In this document: piece by piece, positions 1-12,911 of the stretch
Layout: each line of letters begins with the position of its first letter
Numbering within the stretch: position 1 is the first letter of the stretch
Assembly (NCBI GenBank): GCA_963576725.1
Contig: OY755246.1
Location: 72,719,467-72,783,466, forward strand
Source of the DNA: Azorinus chamasolen
Taxonomy: Eukaryota > Mollusca > Bivalvia > Cardiida > Solecurtidae
Reading direction: 5' to 3'
DNA length: 64,000 nt
Made by a program: the position numbers and the translations under genes
The notes under the pieces: generated by a model
The model's database searches: none
Seen by the model: the letters and a program-made list of their open reading frames with translations, nothing else
Told to the model about the DNA's origin: nothing

Positions 1-19
1 AAAGGCAAGTAAAACTTGT

Positions 20-57
20 TTGAGCGATCGAGGGCTGTCATAGCCCTCATGTTTTAA
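20..57 (+). repeat. 3' end of an AGCTCACC-type HINE (fragment)
   Basis: A TGAGCG motif is followed by a short hairpin (GGGCTGTCATAGCCC) and then CATGTTTT. This is the diverged 3' terminus of the family whose usual end is GGTGAGCG, a GGGCC hairpin and CTCTTGTTT. The body lies outside the window. Confidence 0.5.
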
Positions 58-258
58 ATTAATTATCTAAAGATAAGACCCCCACCCCCACAATTGTTTG
101 CCGTTTTTAGCTCACCTGAGCCAAAGGCTCAAGGTGAGCTATTGTGACTTCCTGTCGTCCGTCTGTACGTCTGTCCGTCTGTCTGTCCGTTCACTTTTAT
201 TTAACTTCTTCTCCTAAACCACTGGGAGGATTTCAACCAAATTTCACAGAAATGTACT

Positions 259-2287
259 GTAATGAATGAATGAAAGACTTTATTTAACGAGGGTAGCTCA
301 ATTAGTCATAATGACTAATCTACCTTGAGGCCCTCAAAACGAGCATTTCATACAAAATACAAAACAGTAAAACACAGATCTATAATTATACACAAGAAAT
401 CAATGTTCAGAAATTCAGTAATGTTGCGTCTGGATAATTAATAAATGTTGTCTGCTTCAATTTGTAGATTTTTTCTTTATGGACACGCATTTGGATCCTG
501 ATAAAACTCCGAGTAACATGGCGTATAATCTGGATCCAATCTGTTATCATAGATTTGATTTGCCACTAGCATCAAGATAGTTAATATAAAGCTATAATAT
601 ATAAAGTGTTGCACATAAAAAATGAAATGCATAAATGACATCTGACGCCGATTCAGGTGGATGAATGCACGCGCTATTAAAATCACATATTTGTGACGTC
701 ATTTACCCACGCTGTCATTATTATAAATACGAGAAAATATTTGTGCTCAGTACTAGTTAAACTAAAATGACCTCTGCTTCAAATTTTGAAAAAATCAGTT
801 ATGTGTAAACTAATTGAACCTGATGAGACTTTGAGTTATTCAACGTCTCGTCTGGATCGAAACTGTTTGCAGATTTGTGTAAGAAACAGTGACATGAATA
901 TTAATTAGATGTCTTGATAAGGACATATGAACATAGGACATTTTGGTTCAGGCAGAAAATGCAGAATCAGATCTATATTATACCATATGATAAGCAACAG
1001 AACAGACCTTGAACAGATGGCTCCTGTAGGAGCTTTCTGATCTGGGTATGCTCTGTTTGCAAGCATGAAAGAATGAATGGGATCGAAACTGTATGCAGAA
1101 GGTTTATGACGGATTGAATGAATGGATGAAGGGCTTTCTGAGTAACTCAATCAAAATGAATGAATGAATAAAATACCGTAATCAATAAGGGTAGCTCTGA
1201 ATCGGTACATTTCATACATTTATGAGCAAAAATATCAATCACGGAACATATTATTAAACAATGTGTCAAGTACAGTAGTTACGCTATTAAACCAGTTCAA
1301 TAATGCAAAATGAAATCAGCATAATTATACAAACTACAGCAACAGATAGAACTGAACCAAGCCAGAAACCTCATTGGAAAGTTTCCTAATTGGATCCGTT
1401 CCATTTGCGCCCTGTGCCTATATACATGTACATTTATACTTTTGTTTTGATGATGTAATTATCATTAATAGTAATCAAAGGTTGTGCTATTAACATGTTA
1501 ACTTTGAAAAAAAAGTAAGTTTCATTGATGCAAAAGATTAAAAATATCAAACCATGTACCCTATGTATATTTCTTCAGGCATAGAATTAGGCAGAGAAAT
1601 AAATTTAGTAAATAATATAATGTGATTATTGTGTGGCATTGAACTGGTTTAAAAATTGCTTTAAAAACAATAACAACAGTATCTAGCATATGCAAATAAA
1701 ATCAAAAACAACCTCCTACATACATCCTCTAGATTTAGACAAGAAACTTGAACAGCGTCTACTATGAATGAACATTGAATGAAATGAACGACATTATAAC
1801 AAAGGTAATTGATCTTCATTGAGTCCCTCTAGTAAAACAATCTCATACAAAGTACCAAACATTAAACAAAGTAACAATTCAGTTACAATGTGCGAAAGCG
1901 CTCTTCCGCCCCAGACAAATAATAAGAGACTCGGGCAATGAGGATTATGTTTACAATAAAGGGCCAGATCAGACACTAAAACCCTTAGTGTCTGATCCAG
2001 TCCCACACTGCAAATTTATGGGTGAAAGAAAAACGCTTTCGTTATTGCATACAAAATATTTATGTAACGATTTTAAAACACTTGGCATAAGAAAACCCTG
2101 TGACTTTCAGCTTGCAGAGAATGTGTCTTGTGCTTATTTTTGTCGGCTGCCAAAGTTTAGTAAAGTTACGAAAAGAGATTCTTAGTGTAATATCATTGTC
2201 ACACATTGTCACACAATTAGGATCCTAATTACATATGATCTATTATTTCCGATATTGCAGACATAATATATATATATATTTATATTA
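259..2287 (-). mobile_element. insert made of retroelement 3' tails
   Basis: This sequence interrupts the HINE that begins at 104. At about 263-345, 1152-1225 and 1764-1850 there are three related blocks. On the minus strand each reads as a short unit with GAGGGCCT/TACCCT-like text and AATAAAGT, ending in (TTCA)n. That is the usual look of a non-LTR retroelement or SINE 3' end with a microsatellite tail. No coding sequence is recognisable. A hairpin unit of the GCAAACAGAGCAGACC type lies at 993-1064 and a second palindrome family near 798-870. Confidence 0.4.
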
Positions 2288-2363
2288 GGGTGTCCTCTAT
2301 CAGATTTGTTCAAATCATGACCCCGGGCAAAAAATGGCCCCGCCCCACTACTTTTAAAGGTTT

Positions 2364-5300
2364 TTTTATACGCCCACCTAATAAAGGTGGTCGTATATTG
2401 TCGTGGCCCTGTCCGTCCGTCCGTTCGTTCGTTCGTTCGTTCGTTCGTTCGTACGTTCGTCCGTCAACATTTTGTTTGTCCGCTGTTTTCTGGGAAAACT
2501 ATTAGAGAGATATTAATAAAACTTCACACAAATGTTTAATGCATCAAGATCTAAAGCTGAGTTGATTCTGAAGTTCATTTGATTTTTCATTTCAGAGTTA
2601 TGGCCCTTTTTTTTAAAAAAATGCAAATAGTTTGTCCGCTGTTTTCTGGGAAAACTATTTGAGAGATATTAATGAAACTTCACACAAATGTTTAATGCAT
2701 CAAGATCTGAAGCTGAGTCGGTTCTGAGGTTCATTTGATTTGTCGTTTCGGAGTTATGGCCCTTTTACTTAAAAACAGTGCAAATACATGCAAATAGTTT
2801 GTCCGCTGTTTTCTGGGAAAACTATTTGACAGATATTAATGAAACTTCACACAAATGTTTAATGCATCAAGATCTGAAGCTGAGTTGATTCTGAGGTTCA
2901 TTTGATTTTTCATGTCAGAGTTGTGGCCCTTGTTTTAAAAAAAATGCAAATAGTTTGTCCGCTGTTTTCTGGGAAAACTATTTAAAAGATATTAATGAAA
3001 CTTCACACAAATGTTTAATGCATCAAGATCTGAAGCTGAGTCGATTCTGAGGTTCATTTGATTTGTCGTTTCGGAGTTATAGCCCTTTTACTTAAAAATA
3101 GTGCAAATATATGCAAATAGTTTGTCCGCTGTTTTCTGGGAGAACTATTTGACAGATATTAATGAAACTTCACACAAATGTTCAATGCATCAAGATCTGA
3201 AGCTGAGTCAGTTCTGAGGTTCATTGGATTTTTCGCTTCAGAGTTATGGCCCTTGTCCTTAAAAAATATGCAAAAAGCTTGTCCGCTGTTTTCTGGAAAC
3301 ACTATTTGAGAGATATTAATGAAACTTCACAAAAATGTTTAATGCATCAAGATCTGAAACCAAATTGATTCTGAGGATCATTTGATTTTTCTTTTCAGAG
3401 TTATGGCCCTTGTCCTTAAAAAATAATGCAAATACATGCAAATAGTTTGTCCGCTGTTTTCTGGGAAAACTATTTGAGAGATATTAATGAAACTTCACAA
3501 AAATGTTTAATGTATCAAGATCTGAAACTGAATTGATTCTGAGGATCATTTGATTTTTCTTTTCAGAGTTATGGCCCTTGTCCTTCAAAAATAATGCAAA
3601 TACATGCAAATAGTTTGTCCGCTGTTTTCTGGGAAAACTATTTGAGAGATATAAATAAAACTTCACAAAAATGTTTAATGCATCAAGATCTGAAGCTGAG
3701 TTGATTCTGAGGTTCATTTGATTTTTCATTTCAGAGTTATGGGCCTTGTCCTAAAAATATGCAAATAGTTTGTCCGCTGTTTTCTGGGAAAACTATTTGA
3801 GAGATATTAATGAAACTTCACAAAAATGTTTAATGCATCAAGATCTGAAGCTGAGTAGATTTTGAGGTTTATTTGATTTGTCGTTTCGGAGTTATGGCCC
3901 TTTTACTTAAAAATTAATGCAAATATATGCATATAGTTTGTCCGCTGATTTCTAAACTGTTTGACAGATATTAATGAAACTTCATACACATGTTTAATGC
4001 ATCAAGACCTGAAGCTAAGTCGATTCTGAGGATCATTTGATTTGTTGTTTCGGAGTTATGGCCCTTGCACTTAAAAATTAATGCAAATCTATGCAAATAT
4101 GAGGATGGCCATAACTTTTCATTTGAAATGATATTTACTTCAATTTTTTAGCTCACCAGAGCACAAAGTGCTCAGGGTGAGCTTTTGTGATCGCCCGTCG
4201 GCGTGCGTCGTGCGTCGTTCGTCGTCCGTCGTTCGTCGTCCGTCGTCAACAATTTGAACCTTTAAAAATCTTCTCCTCTGAATCTACAGGGATCTCAACT
4301 TTCATCTTTGGCACATAGCATCATATTCAGGTCCTCTACAAAAGTTATATAAATTATGCCCCTGGGGTCAAAATTGACCCCGCCCCAGGGGTGCCTTGTT
4401 TTCAATAGAAATATATAGTAAAACTTTGAAAATCTTCTTCTCTGAAGCCAGAAGCTTCTCAGCTTTCATAATTGGCACATAGCATCATGTTCAGGTCCTC
4501 TACAAAAGTTATATAAATTATGTCCCTGGGGTCAAAATTGGCCCGCCCCAGGGGTGGGCCGTTTTCCATAGAATCATATATTGCAAACTTTGAAAATCTT
4601 CTTCTCTGAAACTGGAAGGCTCTCAGCTTTCATATTTGGCACATAGCATCATGTTCAGGTCCTCTACAAAAATTATATAAAGTATGGCCCCGGGGTCAAA
4701 GTTAGCCCCGCCCCAGGGGTGGGCAGTTTTCAATAGAAACAAATAGTGAAATCTTTGTAAATCTTCTTCTCTGAAACTGGAAGCTAGGCTCTCAGCTTTC
4801 ATATTTGGCACAGCGCATTATGTTCAGGTCCTCTACAAAAGTTATGTAAATTATGGCCCCAGGGTCAAAATTGGCCCCGCCCCAGGGGTGGGTAGTTTTC
4901 AATAGAAACAAATAGTGAAATCCTTGAAAATCTTTTCCTCTGAAACTGGAAGGCTCTCAGCTTTCATATTTGGCACAGCGCATCATGTTCAGGTCCTCTA
5001 CAAAAGTTATATAAATTATAACCCTGGGGTCAAAATTGGCCCTGCCACAGGGGTAGTAGGCAATTTTCAATAGAAACATATTGAGAAAACTTTGAAAATC
5101 TTCTTCTCTGAAACTGGAAGGTTAATCTCAGCTTTCATATTTGGCTCATAGCATCATGTTCAGGTCCCCTACAAGTTTTTCTAAATTATTCCCTGGGGTC
5201 AAAATTGGCCCGCCCCAGGGCCGGCTAGTTCTCTATAGAAACATATAGTGAAAACTTTGAAAATCTTCTCCTCTGATTGTCTGGTGAGCGCTTCAGGGCC

Positions 5301-5454
5301 ATTCTGGCCCTCTTGTTTTAAAAAATAGTATCACCTTAATATGGAAATCAAGATCTGAAGCACAGATTAGAAAATGTCAACACTTATGAGGCATGTTGAA
5401 TCAGAGAACATTTGCAAGTGGGCGTATTATGTACCGTATGCGGTACTCTTGTTT
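2364..5454 (+). repeat. ATACGCCCACC-type HINE, copy 1
   Basis: The 5' end has a T-run, ATACGCCCACCT, a loop and GGTGGTCGTAT, then a (GTTC)n tract at about 2413-2460. The core has about ten tandem units of roughly 158-169 bp, each containing TTTGTCCGCTGTTTTCTGGG. The 3' end carries the inverse motif GTGGGCGTAT, then a GTACCG..CGGTAC hairpin and CTCTTGTTT. The core is interrupted at 4147-5316 by an AGCTCACC element. The 3' flank after the interruption is nearly identical to that of copy 2 at 26184-26344. Confidence 0.85.
4147..5316 (+). repeat. AGCTCACC-type HINE nested in copy 1 of the ATACGCCCACC HINE
   Basis: Complete element. It has TTTTAGCTCACC, the GAGCACAAAGTGCTC stem, a GTCGTCCGTC tract, tandem core units (CTCAGCTTTCATATTTGGCA, GGTCAAAATTGGCCCCGCCC), then TCTGGTGAGCG, the GGGCCATTCTGGCCC hairpin and TCTTGTTT. 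It sits in a T-run of the host element and the host sequence continues on the far side. Confidence 0.85.
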
Positions 5455-5760
5455 AAATCTTTAAAAATCTTCTTCTCTGAAACCACAATATCTAGAGCTT
5501 TGGTATTTGGTATATAGCATCATCTAATGGTCCTTTACCAGGTTTGTTTAAATGATGACCCCCGGGCCCAAAAATAGCCCTGCCCTGGGGCTTGTATTTT
5601 TTACATAGACTTATATAGGGAAACCTTTAAAAATCTCCTTGTCTGAAACCACATAATCTAAAGCTAAGATATTTGGTATGAAGCATCACCTAATATACCA
5701 CTACCAAGTTTGTTCAAATAATGACCCCTGGGCCAAAAATGGTCTCACCCTGGGGCTTTA

Positions 5761-6736
5761 GACAACTACAGTTAAAAAGTTTCCCCCTTAACAATTTCCT
5801 CACAGTTACTTCCCTTGTCTCATCAGCATAGCCATAATGGACAAAGGGAGATAATAGGCTAGTAAACGTAGCTGAAATTACCACCAAACCTTGAACTAAT
5901 TGCAACAGAAATGTTTTGGCAGTTTTTAACATTACTAATATGTGTTATTTGCCAAGCCAAAAGTTGCACACTGTTGCAGAAGGGGAAATGTACAAAAATC
6001 GTGCCCAAATACCGTTACTATAAAATCTGAGACCAAAGTAAAGATTTTCCATCACATATTATTTCAACCACATGACACATTTCAAAGCTTAACTTTAGGT
6101 CCCATTCACTCATATACATGTGTAATTATTGCTTTCTACAATAATGGTGTTCACAAAAGACAAAAAACATGTATTTTTCATTATAATTTGTAATTTTTCA
6201 GGGGTCAAAATACCCCACCCACTTCATTAGACAATATGAATGCAAGATTATCAAAACGTATTTATAGTTCAAATTATTTCAACATAAAATATGTAATACA
6301 TGAGTCAAATCTAGCTACATTTTAATTTGACAACAAAAATGTGTTGGATACAGATAGGAATAGTCAATTTTGTCTTAACTCTTAGCCTGCTATGAAAATG
6401 ATGCCTGCTTAAGTTCCGATTTGTTTGCCGTCGTCACTTCTGATTCGTTCAAGCTTTTGAGATACTCTTGACAGAGTGTAAAACAGCTTGGGCCCTGATG
6501 AAACGCTAAGTTGCTCGATGTCTCATCTGGATTCAAGCTGTTTGCAAATGTCAGTGAGGTTGCGCTTAACAGACTAAGGGTTAAGCGACCATTCTACGAA
6601 GAGGTCACGAGGTAATACTTTATTTGCATGTTTGAAAAGGTCTTGTAACAAGAAATATACATGCTAGGTATGAGCATGTTATATATACAGAAACAGACAA
6701 ACGGATGGACAGAGCAAACACAATATCAGATTGGGG
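5761..6736. other. no gene seen; diverged repeats
   Basis: AT-rich sequence without a supported exon. At 6490-6553 there is a member of the palindromic family related to GTCTCATCAGGATCCAAACT. The short open frames here have no domain, splice signals or codon pattern that I can support. Confidence 0.5.
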
Positions 6737-6754
6737 GGGGGGGGGGGGGGGGCA
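6737..6754 (+). repeat. poly-G tract
   Basis: A run of about 18 G followed by CAACACC. Similar G-runs occur near 19888-19904 and 42582-42593. Such tracts can fold as G-quadruplexes and are also prone to sequencing-length errors. Confidence 0.9.
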
Positions 6755-7480
6755 ACACCTGTACAACAGCATTTAATCATACTAACTAAATCCCAAATAT
6801 TAGTTATATTGAAACAAACAGTGTATACGAACGGATGGTTCTTGTAAGAGTCATACAATCTGTGACTACACCTTAATACATAGACAATACTTCAGGTAAA
6901 ATACAATCAAATGATATTCTACTAGCTCCAGTCGCAGCCATGGCATATATCATCTCCTATAGCATACATTTTGCAGAGAGACAAGACTTCAAATACTATG
7001 CTAACAGGTTACAATTGTATTACATGTGCATTTGTCCTTTGAGACAAAGAGTGCAGACACAGTGCAGATACCTCTTGCTGGAGCCATACACTCTTGGTCC
7101 ATACAGTTTGCAGAGACAACTATGGAAATGGCAATGACACAACGTGTGTCTCCTGCAGAAAACAACACGTGATTCTTAATCTGACGACGGCATTACACTA
7201 TGGTCATTTAGCAAACAGTGTTGATACAGAACAGATGACTTTGCAGGATCCATCCGTTCTGGGCATACATTTCTTGTTGAACAACCATCCCACTAAAAGT
7301 GTTATCGTATGATATTACATTATAATTAAGAAATTTAATGCAATGTGCAATTTCATTTTCAGTTGAATAGTAAAATTGTTTTTGTTTAACTATTTACTTA
7401 ATAATGAAACTTTTGAATATTCATGTATGTATTTGTAATGGGGACTAATTCGGTCATGGGTTCAATCATCTTCAATTTCA
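6755..7480. other. no gene seen
   Basis: No supported exon or recognisable element. Fragments resembling the GTTTGCAGAGACAACT/CATTTGCAGAG type dispersed hairpins are present (about 6960-7260), but too diverged to delimit. Confidence 0.4.
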
Positions 7481-7499
7481 AGTTCTGAAAGTGTCTGAG

Positions 7500-9701
7500 A
7501 GTTTGAGCAACTTACTCCGCGACATGCTCCGCACCCAACTGAACACTCTTAACCGTGTTTCCTGCAGCAGGAGCATCGCTTACTGTCACATTCTGATTTA
7601 CAGTTGCAACGAATAACCGTAAGCAGATTTTCAGGAGCTGGGGGAAGCGTGGTTTTTACAGGCAGATATATGTTGTCGACTAACTCCCATCCCCATTCTT
7701 CTGGTTTCAACATTGAGTTTCTTGTCCAGATACTAGTTTGGTAAAATACCCGGAGACTGTGAAATGCTGTAGCAGCTGATGTTCGGGGCAGAGTATGGAC
7801 TTGTACAAATGTTCTTTTTGTTATAACCTGTGTTGCAAACTTGTAGAATCTCAGTGTATCTAGATTGTCGCTTAAACCACCATTCATCAGCAGGCAAACC
7901 GCAATTTCTCAAGTAATAATATTTTCCCTTGATGTCCAAGCCATGAAACGTTTTGCAACTTCTTGAAGACTTTTCCTGAGTATGCGTAGTGCCGCAGACT
8001 TGCCTACACCATATATCATTGAAGTTGTGTCACATCCTGATATGGCATGCACGAATGACAGGACTTCGCATATTTGCCTTGTTAATGTTGATTGGTTTTT
8101 TTAGATGTCCCAGATTTTGTCAAACTTAATTGTGGCCAAACGATTTTATAAAAAAAAAGTCAAAGTGCCCTAGGTTGAGCCTTTCTGCACATAGCATTCC
8201 TTCAATCTGGGAAATGTCCTTAAAGTACATGTCATTAGGTGACCTATATTCAGGTGGATTGGCGTATTTTATATCAATCTCATCTTTTGCAGCAAGATCA
8301 TCAACATATACGCCATTCCTAGGCATCGAACGACTTACATTGAAGCCTGGTGTAAACAGAACAGGCGATGATTCCTATTCCATGAAATGTGTTATGGCCA
8401 TCTGGTGTTATGGTCAGCATTATCTGCAACAAACTGCAGAAACTTACCAGGAAAGAACCCCGGTATACTTGTCTGGAGAGCATGCGCTGCATTGGCCTCA
8501 AACTTCAGAATTTCAAAATATGAAGCTGTAAACCCAAGACTGCTCAGTAGGTCTATCAAAAACCTTGACCCAAATTGGTGATGAAGTTGAACGCCTAACC
8601 CTATTTGCAGAGGGGCTATAACAGCTTTTGGTCTACATGCTTGAACTGTGGCTAGCCCGATTGAAGATTGTTTAATATATGTTTCCTTACCACTAAAACA
8701 TGTTGCAAGAAGCAACTGCAAAACTTCAAGGAGGAATTGCATGTTTTTGGCTGCTGACGCAACATCAGTAAAAGCAGGATAAAATGTTCTATCTGTTTGC
8801 ATCATAGCACTGTCGTTTTTGATCAGTTTGCCTGCTGCTTTGAATATGTTTAGCTCCTGTGAAACGTTACAGCTGCTTTTTGCAAAGTTCTGTATAATTA
8901 CAGATGCAGTTTGTTTCAAAGTTACTTGGTCTTCCTTTCCCATTACAGTACTTATTGAAATCATGTCACCAAACTGGTATAATAGTTTCTGTTTCAGGTA
9001 TTTAGTACTAAAAGCTCTTTCACCACATTTATCTTTCATTATTTTAGCAAGTTCATTCATTGATATAACAGTCCCAGCAGTGTCTTCCAAGAAACCAATG
9101 ACACACTTAAATGCTTCTGATGTATCAACATTGTCTGGCCTACCTGAACATTTCTTCTTTGTAACCATGTCACCATCCATAAAACATTTTGGAACGGACC
9201 TGTTTGTTCTAATATTTACACAACAAGCTTGGTGATAGACAGATTCAGAAGCAGGTAAATCAATGACTGAAGACAGACTGCTAAGAACTTTTTCAGCCCA
9301 GTAATCTTTCTTCTCTGCACATTTCTCTTTAATGTTCTTTTCGAAGTCTAATGTACGAACAGAATACACCTCGGGACCTCTTTCCCGGTTAGACAATTTA
9401 GCAGTTTTACCACAAAACACACAATTATTCTTAAAATCAAAACATGCATCGTTACATCTTGTAGAGGGTAAACTTGTAGGTGTTTCATTGTCTACACCTG
9501 AATTATTATGCCTGGGTGAATGGTATCTCTTCTACACTTGGTGTGGATCGCTTGCCCTGTCAAAACCTGGACGACATGTCTTATACTGCATGCTTGTTTA
9601 ATTCCTTTATCTGTCAGTCTTACGTACGGTGAGTCACCAGTCAATGGCTTTTCGCATATTGGACAGTCTTCCATCTGAAATAAAAGCCTTTGCTGATGCA
9701 C
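7500..9701 (-). pseudogene. broken multicopy cysteine-rich gene with GCDTTS motif
   Basis: Reading leftwards from 9701, a splice-acceptor-like TTTATTTCAG precedes a methionine and CPICEKPL. A C-x2-C segment (CVFCGK) and a 342-codon open stretch (9420-8392) follow, ending at FVADNADHN. A frame change then gives DGHNTFHGIGIIA, and a second gives the stretch down to 8126. Near 7990-8055 lies HAISGCDTTSMIYGVGKS. The C-terminus is cysteine rich (CNCKSECDSKRCSCC) and continues past an in-frame stop into GCGACRG. At least three frameshifts and one stop make it a pseudogene. I know this architecture as an uncharacterised protein repeated many times in molluscs, corals and fishes. The GCD..GVGK segment resembles the helix-two-turn-helix of FEN1/XPG nucleases, but that is my inference. 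It lies antisense, in or just upstream of the M1AP exons. Confidence 0.7.
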
Positions 9702-12240
9702 ATGCTTTTATTGAGCCCTATGTAACAGTAAGTAGAAATTGCAAACAGCCTGGATCACGAATAGAAGTAAAACTTATTGCCTAACCATATTCAAACTTCT
9801 TTTAATTATATAATGTAAAATCTGACTCGGTGGCTCGGATAGATTCTACAAATTATACTGATCTATTTGGTAGCAAATTGCACCGATAGTGTTTAATTCA
9901 GTGTAAAATTGCTTGGAATCATGAAATGTGAATCTTTATGAAATATGCACTTATAATTGTGTAAACCTGACAATGTACACATTTTACCATCCATATTATG
10001 CTCTCATATGTGCATTATCTTTCAAGGAATTTAGCAGTTTCAAACATGAGCACCACTAGATTTTCAACCATAAGCCCATGCAAGCAGCGAAGACCAAGAT
10101 CAGTCTCCTTGTCTTCGGGATTTCACCGTTGGATATTCTTCAGAAAGGGACATTATTTTGAAATAAATCATTTAACAAGATAATAGAGAATGAATTATTT
10201 GAACATAGGATACGAAACATGAAACGTCTCCTCACATTTTAATTTTTTAACAGTCTCTTAAGGTTGGAAATCTTATAGCGGTACTCAAATATACATACCT
10301 TTGTCTAAAAAAAAATTCTCATTGCTTGACATGTCTCCACTCCTCCCTTTTACAATTCATTATGGTCTGAAAAATAAAGTAGCATGCTCCTGCTTGAATC
10401 AAGCTTAGTTATCAAATTATGTCTGGTACTAATTATTGTATGGTTATACGCTATCATAATAGAGAAACGTGATAATTGTTTTCTTCAAAAGTTGTACTCT
10501 GGATTGATTATTACAAAAACAGCTTCTGGTGCTTTGTGATGTGTTGTCAATATAGCTACTTGTTACGGCTTATATTTGATAAGAAAGATGAACATTTATT
10601 ACAGGTAATGTTAGAGTAAATCATTTGTATTTACAAACTTTGAAAGCAGTATGTGCGAGTTCTTACCGTGCTGTGCCTATGTTGCAATGGAGACACTGGT
10701 TTTCAATATGGGTTGACCATTTCAAGTTTGTAACCGTGCTAACCTCCACAGAAACCTTCCACTTTGTGTCATTTGACTGTAAATAAATTTATTATGATAA
10801 ATAATAAACAGTGATGTGTTGTGTGGTTTTTGTTGTAGCATTTGAATATGTTAAATTTAACAAATTACACAAATTTATCGTCCAAAGATAAGATTTCCGA
10901 ATTTTAGCAGTGTGACGAATGGCCTTCCGTAGAAAAAAAAATAGCGATAAAACGTGACGTCATTGAATTATTTACAAAGTAATGAAAACCATGTCATAAT
11001 ATTTCCGTAGTGAGATAAATTTTCTTTTCTAATCTGGAGAGCGTTATTTCAGGCTGAATTCACATGAAAGTTTAAAAGAAATGCACAATAATCGGTAGAA
11101 ACACGCTAATAAATCAGTAACATCAACAACCACACAACAACGAAAATTCAAATCGGTGATAATTCGATTATTCACTCGACATAGAGTTTTTCAGTTCTCA
11201 TATGCGCAGACAATCGATTAAAATTTATTATAACTTACAGGCAAAGCACAATGAGTATGTACTTACAGTTTTACATCTCGAATTTGTTGACCTTATTGCC
11301 GTTATCGTCGATTTTCAAACAACAGCGCGTGCAGAACTCAGTGGAGGTTGAAGAGTATTCGTCATGGTGAGTCATTATTGCCAAATTATACGACAGAATT
11401 CGGCTATTTTTTTTTAAACTTAAATTCGTAATTTCTGTTTTGGGACACACATTCAGGAGTGCAACTTTTTCCGTGATAGTTATGTTACTTTGGTCTATCG
11501 TACAGTGGAAAAAGAAATTCTGTTGCAATTAGTTCGACCCCCAACTCCACGTTTACTAGCCTATAACTGCAATGGACTTCTAGTACCTCCTGAATAGTTA
11601 TTCTATTTATAACTATTTATGATAAAATATGAAAGGTGGATCAGTGTAGCTGTTTTAGAAGGCATAGAAACAGATCTATCAAATTCCATTAGCAAACAGC
11701 AGACCCTGATCCTATAGGAGCCACCTTATCTGGGTCTACTCTGTTTGCAGATGCGTGAAAACATGTTTATATGAGGGAAATTAAGGGTTAAATAGACTTC
11801 TTCATATCAGAGGTTACAGCACTGGGCAGTAAAATCTCTCCAGGTCAATGCATGACTCTTAACTCTTTGCACGCTAGTGGTGAAACTGGTTACCTATGCA
11901 AACAGTTTGGATCCAGATGAGAGGCTGCATAATGCGGCGTCTCATCAGGATCCAAACTGTTTGTCATCTTAACCATATTTTTGCAAAAAAATGAAAGTAA
12001 GTTTATTTTAAGAATCGAAGCAGATGACAATAACTTTTTGTTGTAGACGAAAAATTAAAGGCATTTTGAAAGGAATGCTGACCCATTAACCACATAGTGT
12101 GTAGTGTGAGTGATTTGTGGTGCTACACAAGGAATTTCACAGCTAGATGTTATCATAGGTCTTTGCACAATGTTATGTTTGTTTCTGCAGTTAATTTATG
12201 TGATTGTCCACTGAAAAATTTACATTGTCAATATATTACT
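9702..12240. other. intergenic or intronic; hairpin units, no supported exon
   Basis: Mostly single-copy-looking AT-rich DNA. A full CRE-like TGACGTCA lies near 10957. A minus-strand open stretch at 11271-11528 includes a CTRCCLK motif and a good GTAAGT donor just after its stop, so a 5' exon is possible but unproven. Hairpin units lie at 11692-11757 (GCAAACAG..CTGTTTGC, followed by AAGGGTTAA near 11790) and at 11899-11968 (a long palindrome with GGATCCAGATGAGA and its inverse). Confidence 0.4.
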
Positions 12241-12283
12241 GTAACTCAGGTGAGCGATATAGGGCCAATGGCCCTCTTGTATT
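12241..12283 (+). repeat. solo 3' end of an AGCTCACC-type HINE
   Basis: CAGGTGAGCG is followed by an AGGGCCAATGGCCC hairpin and TCTTGT. No matching 5' end is found upstream, so this is a 5'-truncated copy. Confidence 0.6.
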
Positions 12284-12289
12284 AGGTAA

Positions 12290-12911
12290 TACCTTTGGCA
12301 GGGGATATCAATTCTATGAATTTGCTTGTTCCCCTTAGTTACTTTTCAGAAGCAATTTTTTGTCTGGAGTATAACTTCTCAAGTATTGTAGGCACAACTG
12401 TGAAACCTTATATATGGATAGAGGGTGATGAGAGGATGTGGAGACAACAAGGGTTGTAACTCTAAATTCATTTTTGAGGGAGTTATTCCCCTTAGTTGCT
12501 TTTCAGATGCAATATTTTGTCCGGTGCATAACTCCTGAAGTATTGTATGGAGGTTCCCAGTGTGTTGAACATTGATGTAGTGTAGTTAAAATTTAAAATA
12601 AAACTGAATTTTAGTCAAAATTTCACCTGTTTTGGACTTAGCTTTTTGGGCTGAAATCTCAAAGTTAAAGTTTTGGGGTAAGTGTTAGGATGCACCAATA
12701 CAACATGAAATACTTGCCATAGGTATCTGGTATTTGGAATAGAGTTTGCCAGTAGGTTTAATATTGATGTAGTTCAGTTAAAGTAGAAAAATGTTTTGGT
12801 CTTCATCTTTGTAGACAAGGTCTACAATAGGCGAGCTTTGCTGTCCTGCGACAGTCTAGTTTGACAATCACGACAGACGAGACTCTGCACCCGCTTGCGG
12901 TGCTCTTGTTT
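12290..12911 (+). repeat. HINE-like element with GCGGTGCTCTTGTTT end
   Basis: A two-unit core shares GTTCCCCTTAGTTRCTTTTCAG. It is followed by GGCGAGCTTTGC, then a GCACCCGCTTGCGGTGC hairpin and TCTTGTTT. The terminus fits the general HINE pattern. The 5' end is not clear. Confidence 0.5.

Larger units (their letters stand above)
104..5760 (+). repeat. AGCTCACC-type HINE, split three ways by insertions
   Basis: The 5' end (104-258) has the T-run, the stem-loop at 109-140 (AGCTCACC..GGTGAGCT) and a GTCC/GTCT tract, and stops inside the sequence CACAGAAATGTAC. The same element resumes at 2288 (GGTCCTCTATCA-like text) up to 2363, is cut again by an ATACGCCCACC element, and resumes at 5455-5760 with two more core units. 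The intact relative at 33176-34674 shows how the pieces join. No 3' terminus is visible, so it is 3' truncated. Confidence 0.65.

Noticed and set aside
11271..11528. Minus-strand frame with CTRCCLK and a nearby GTAAGT donor
   Set aside because: The stop codon comes before the donor and the alternative frame also has a stop, so it cannot be a coding exon spliced at that donor. At most it is a 5' untranslated exon.
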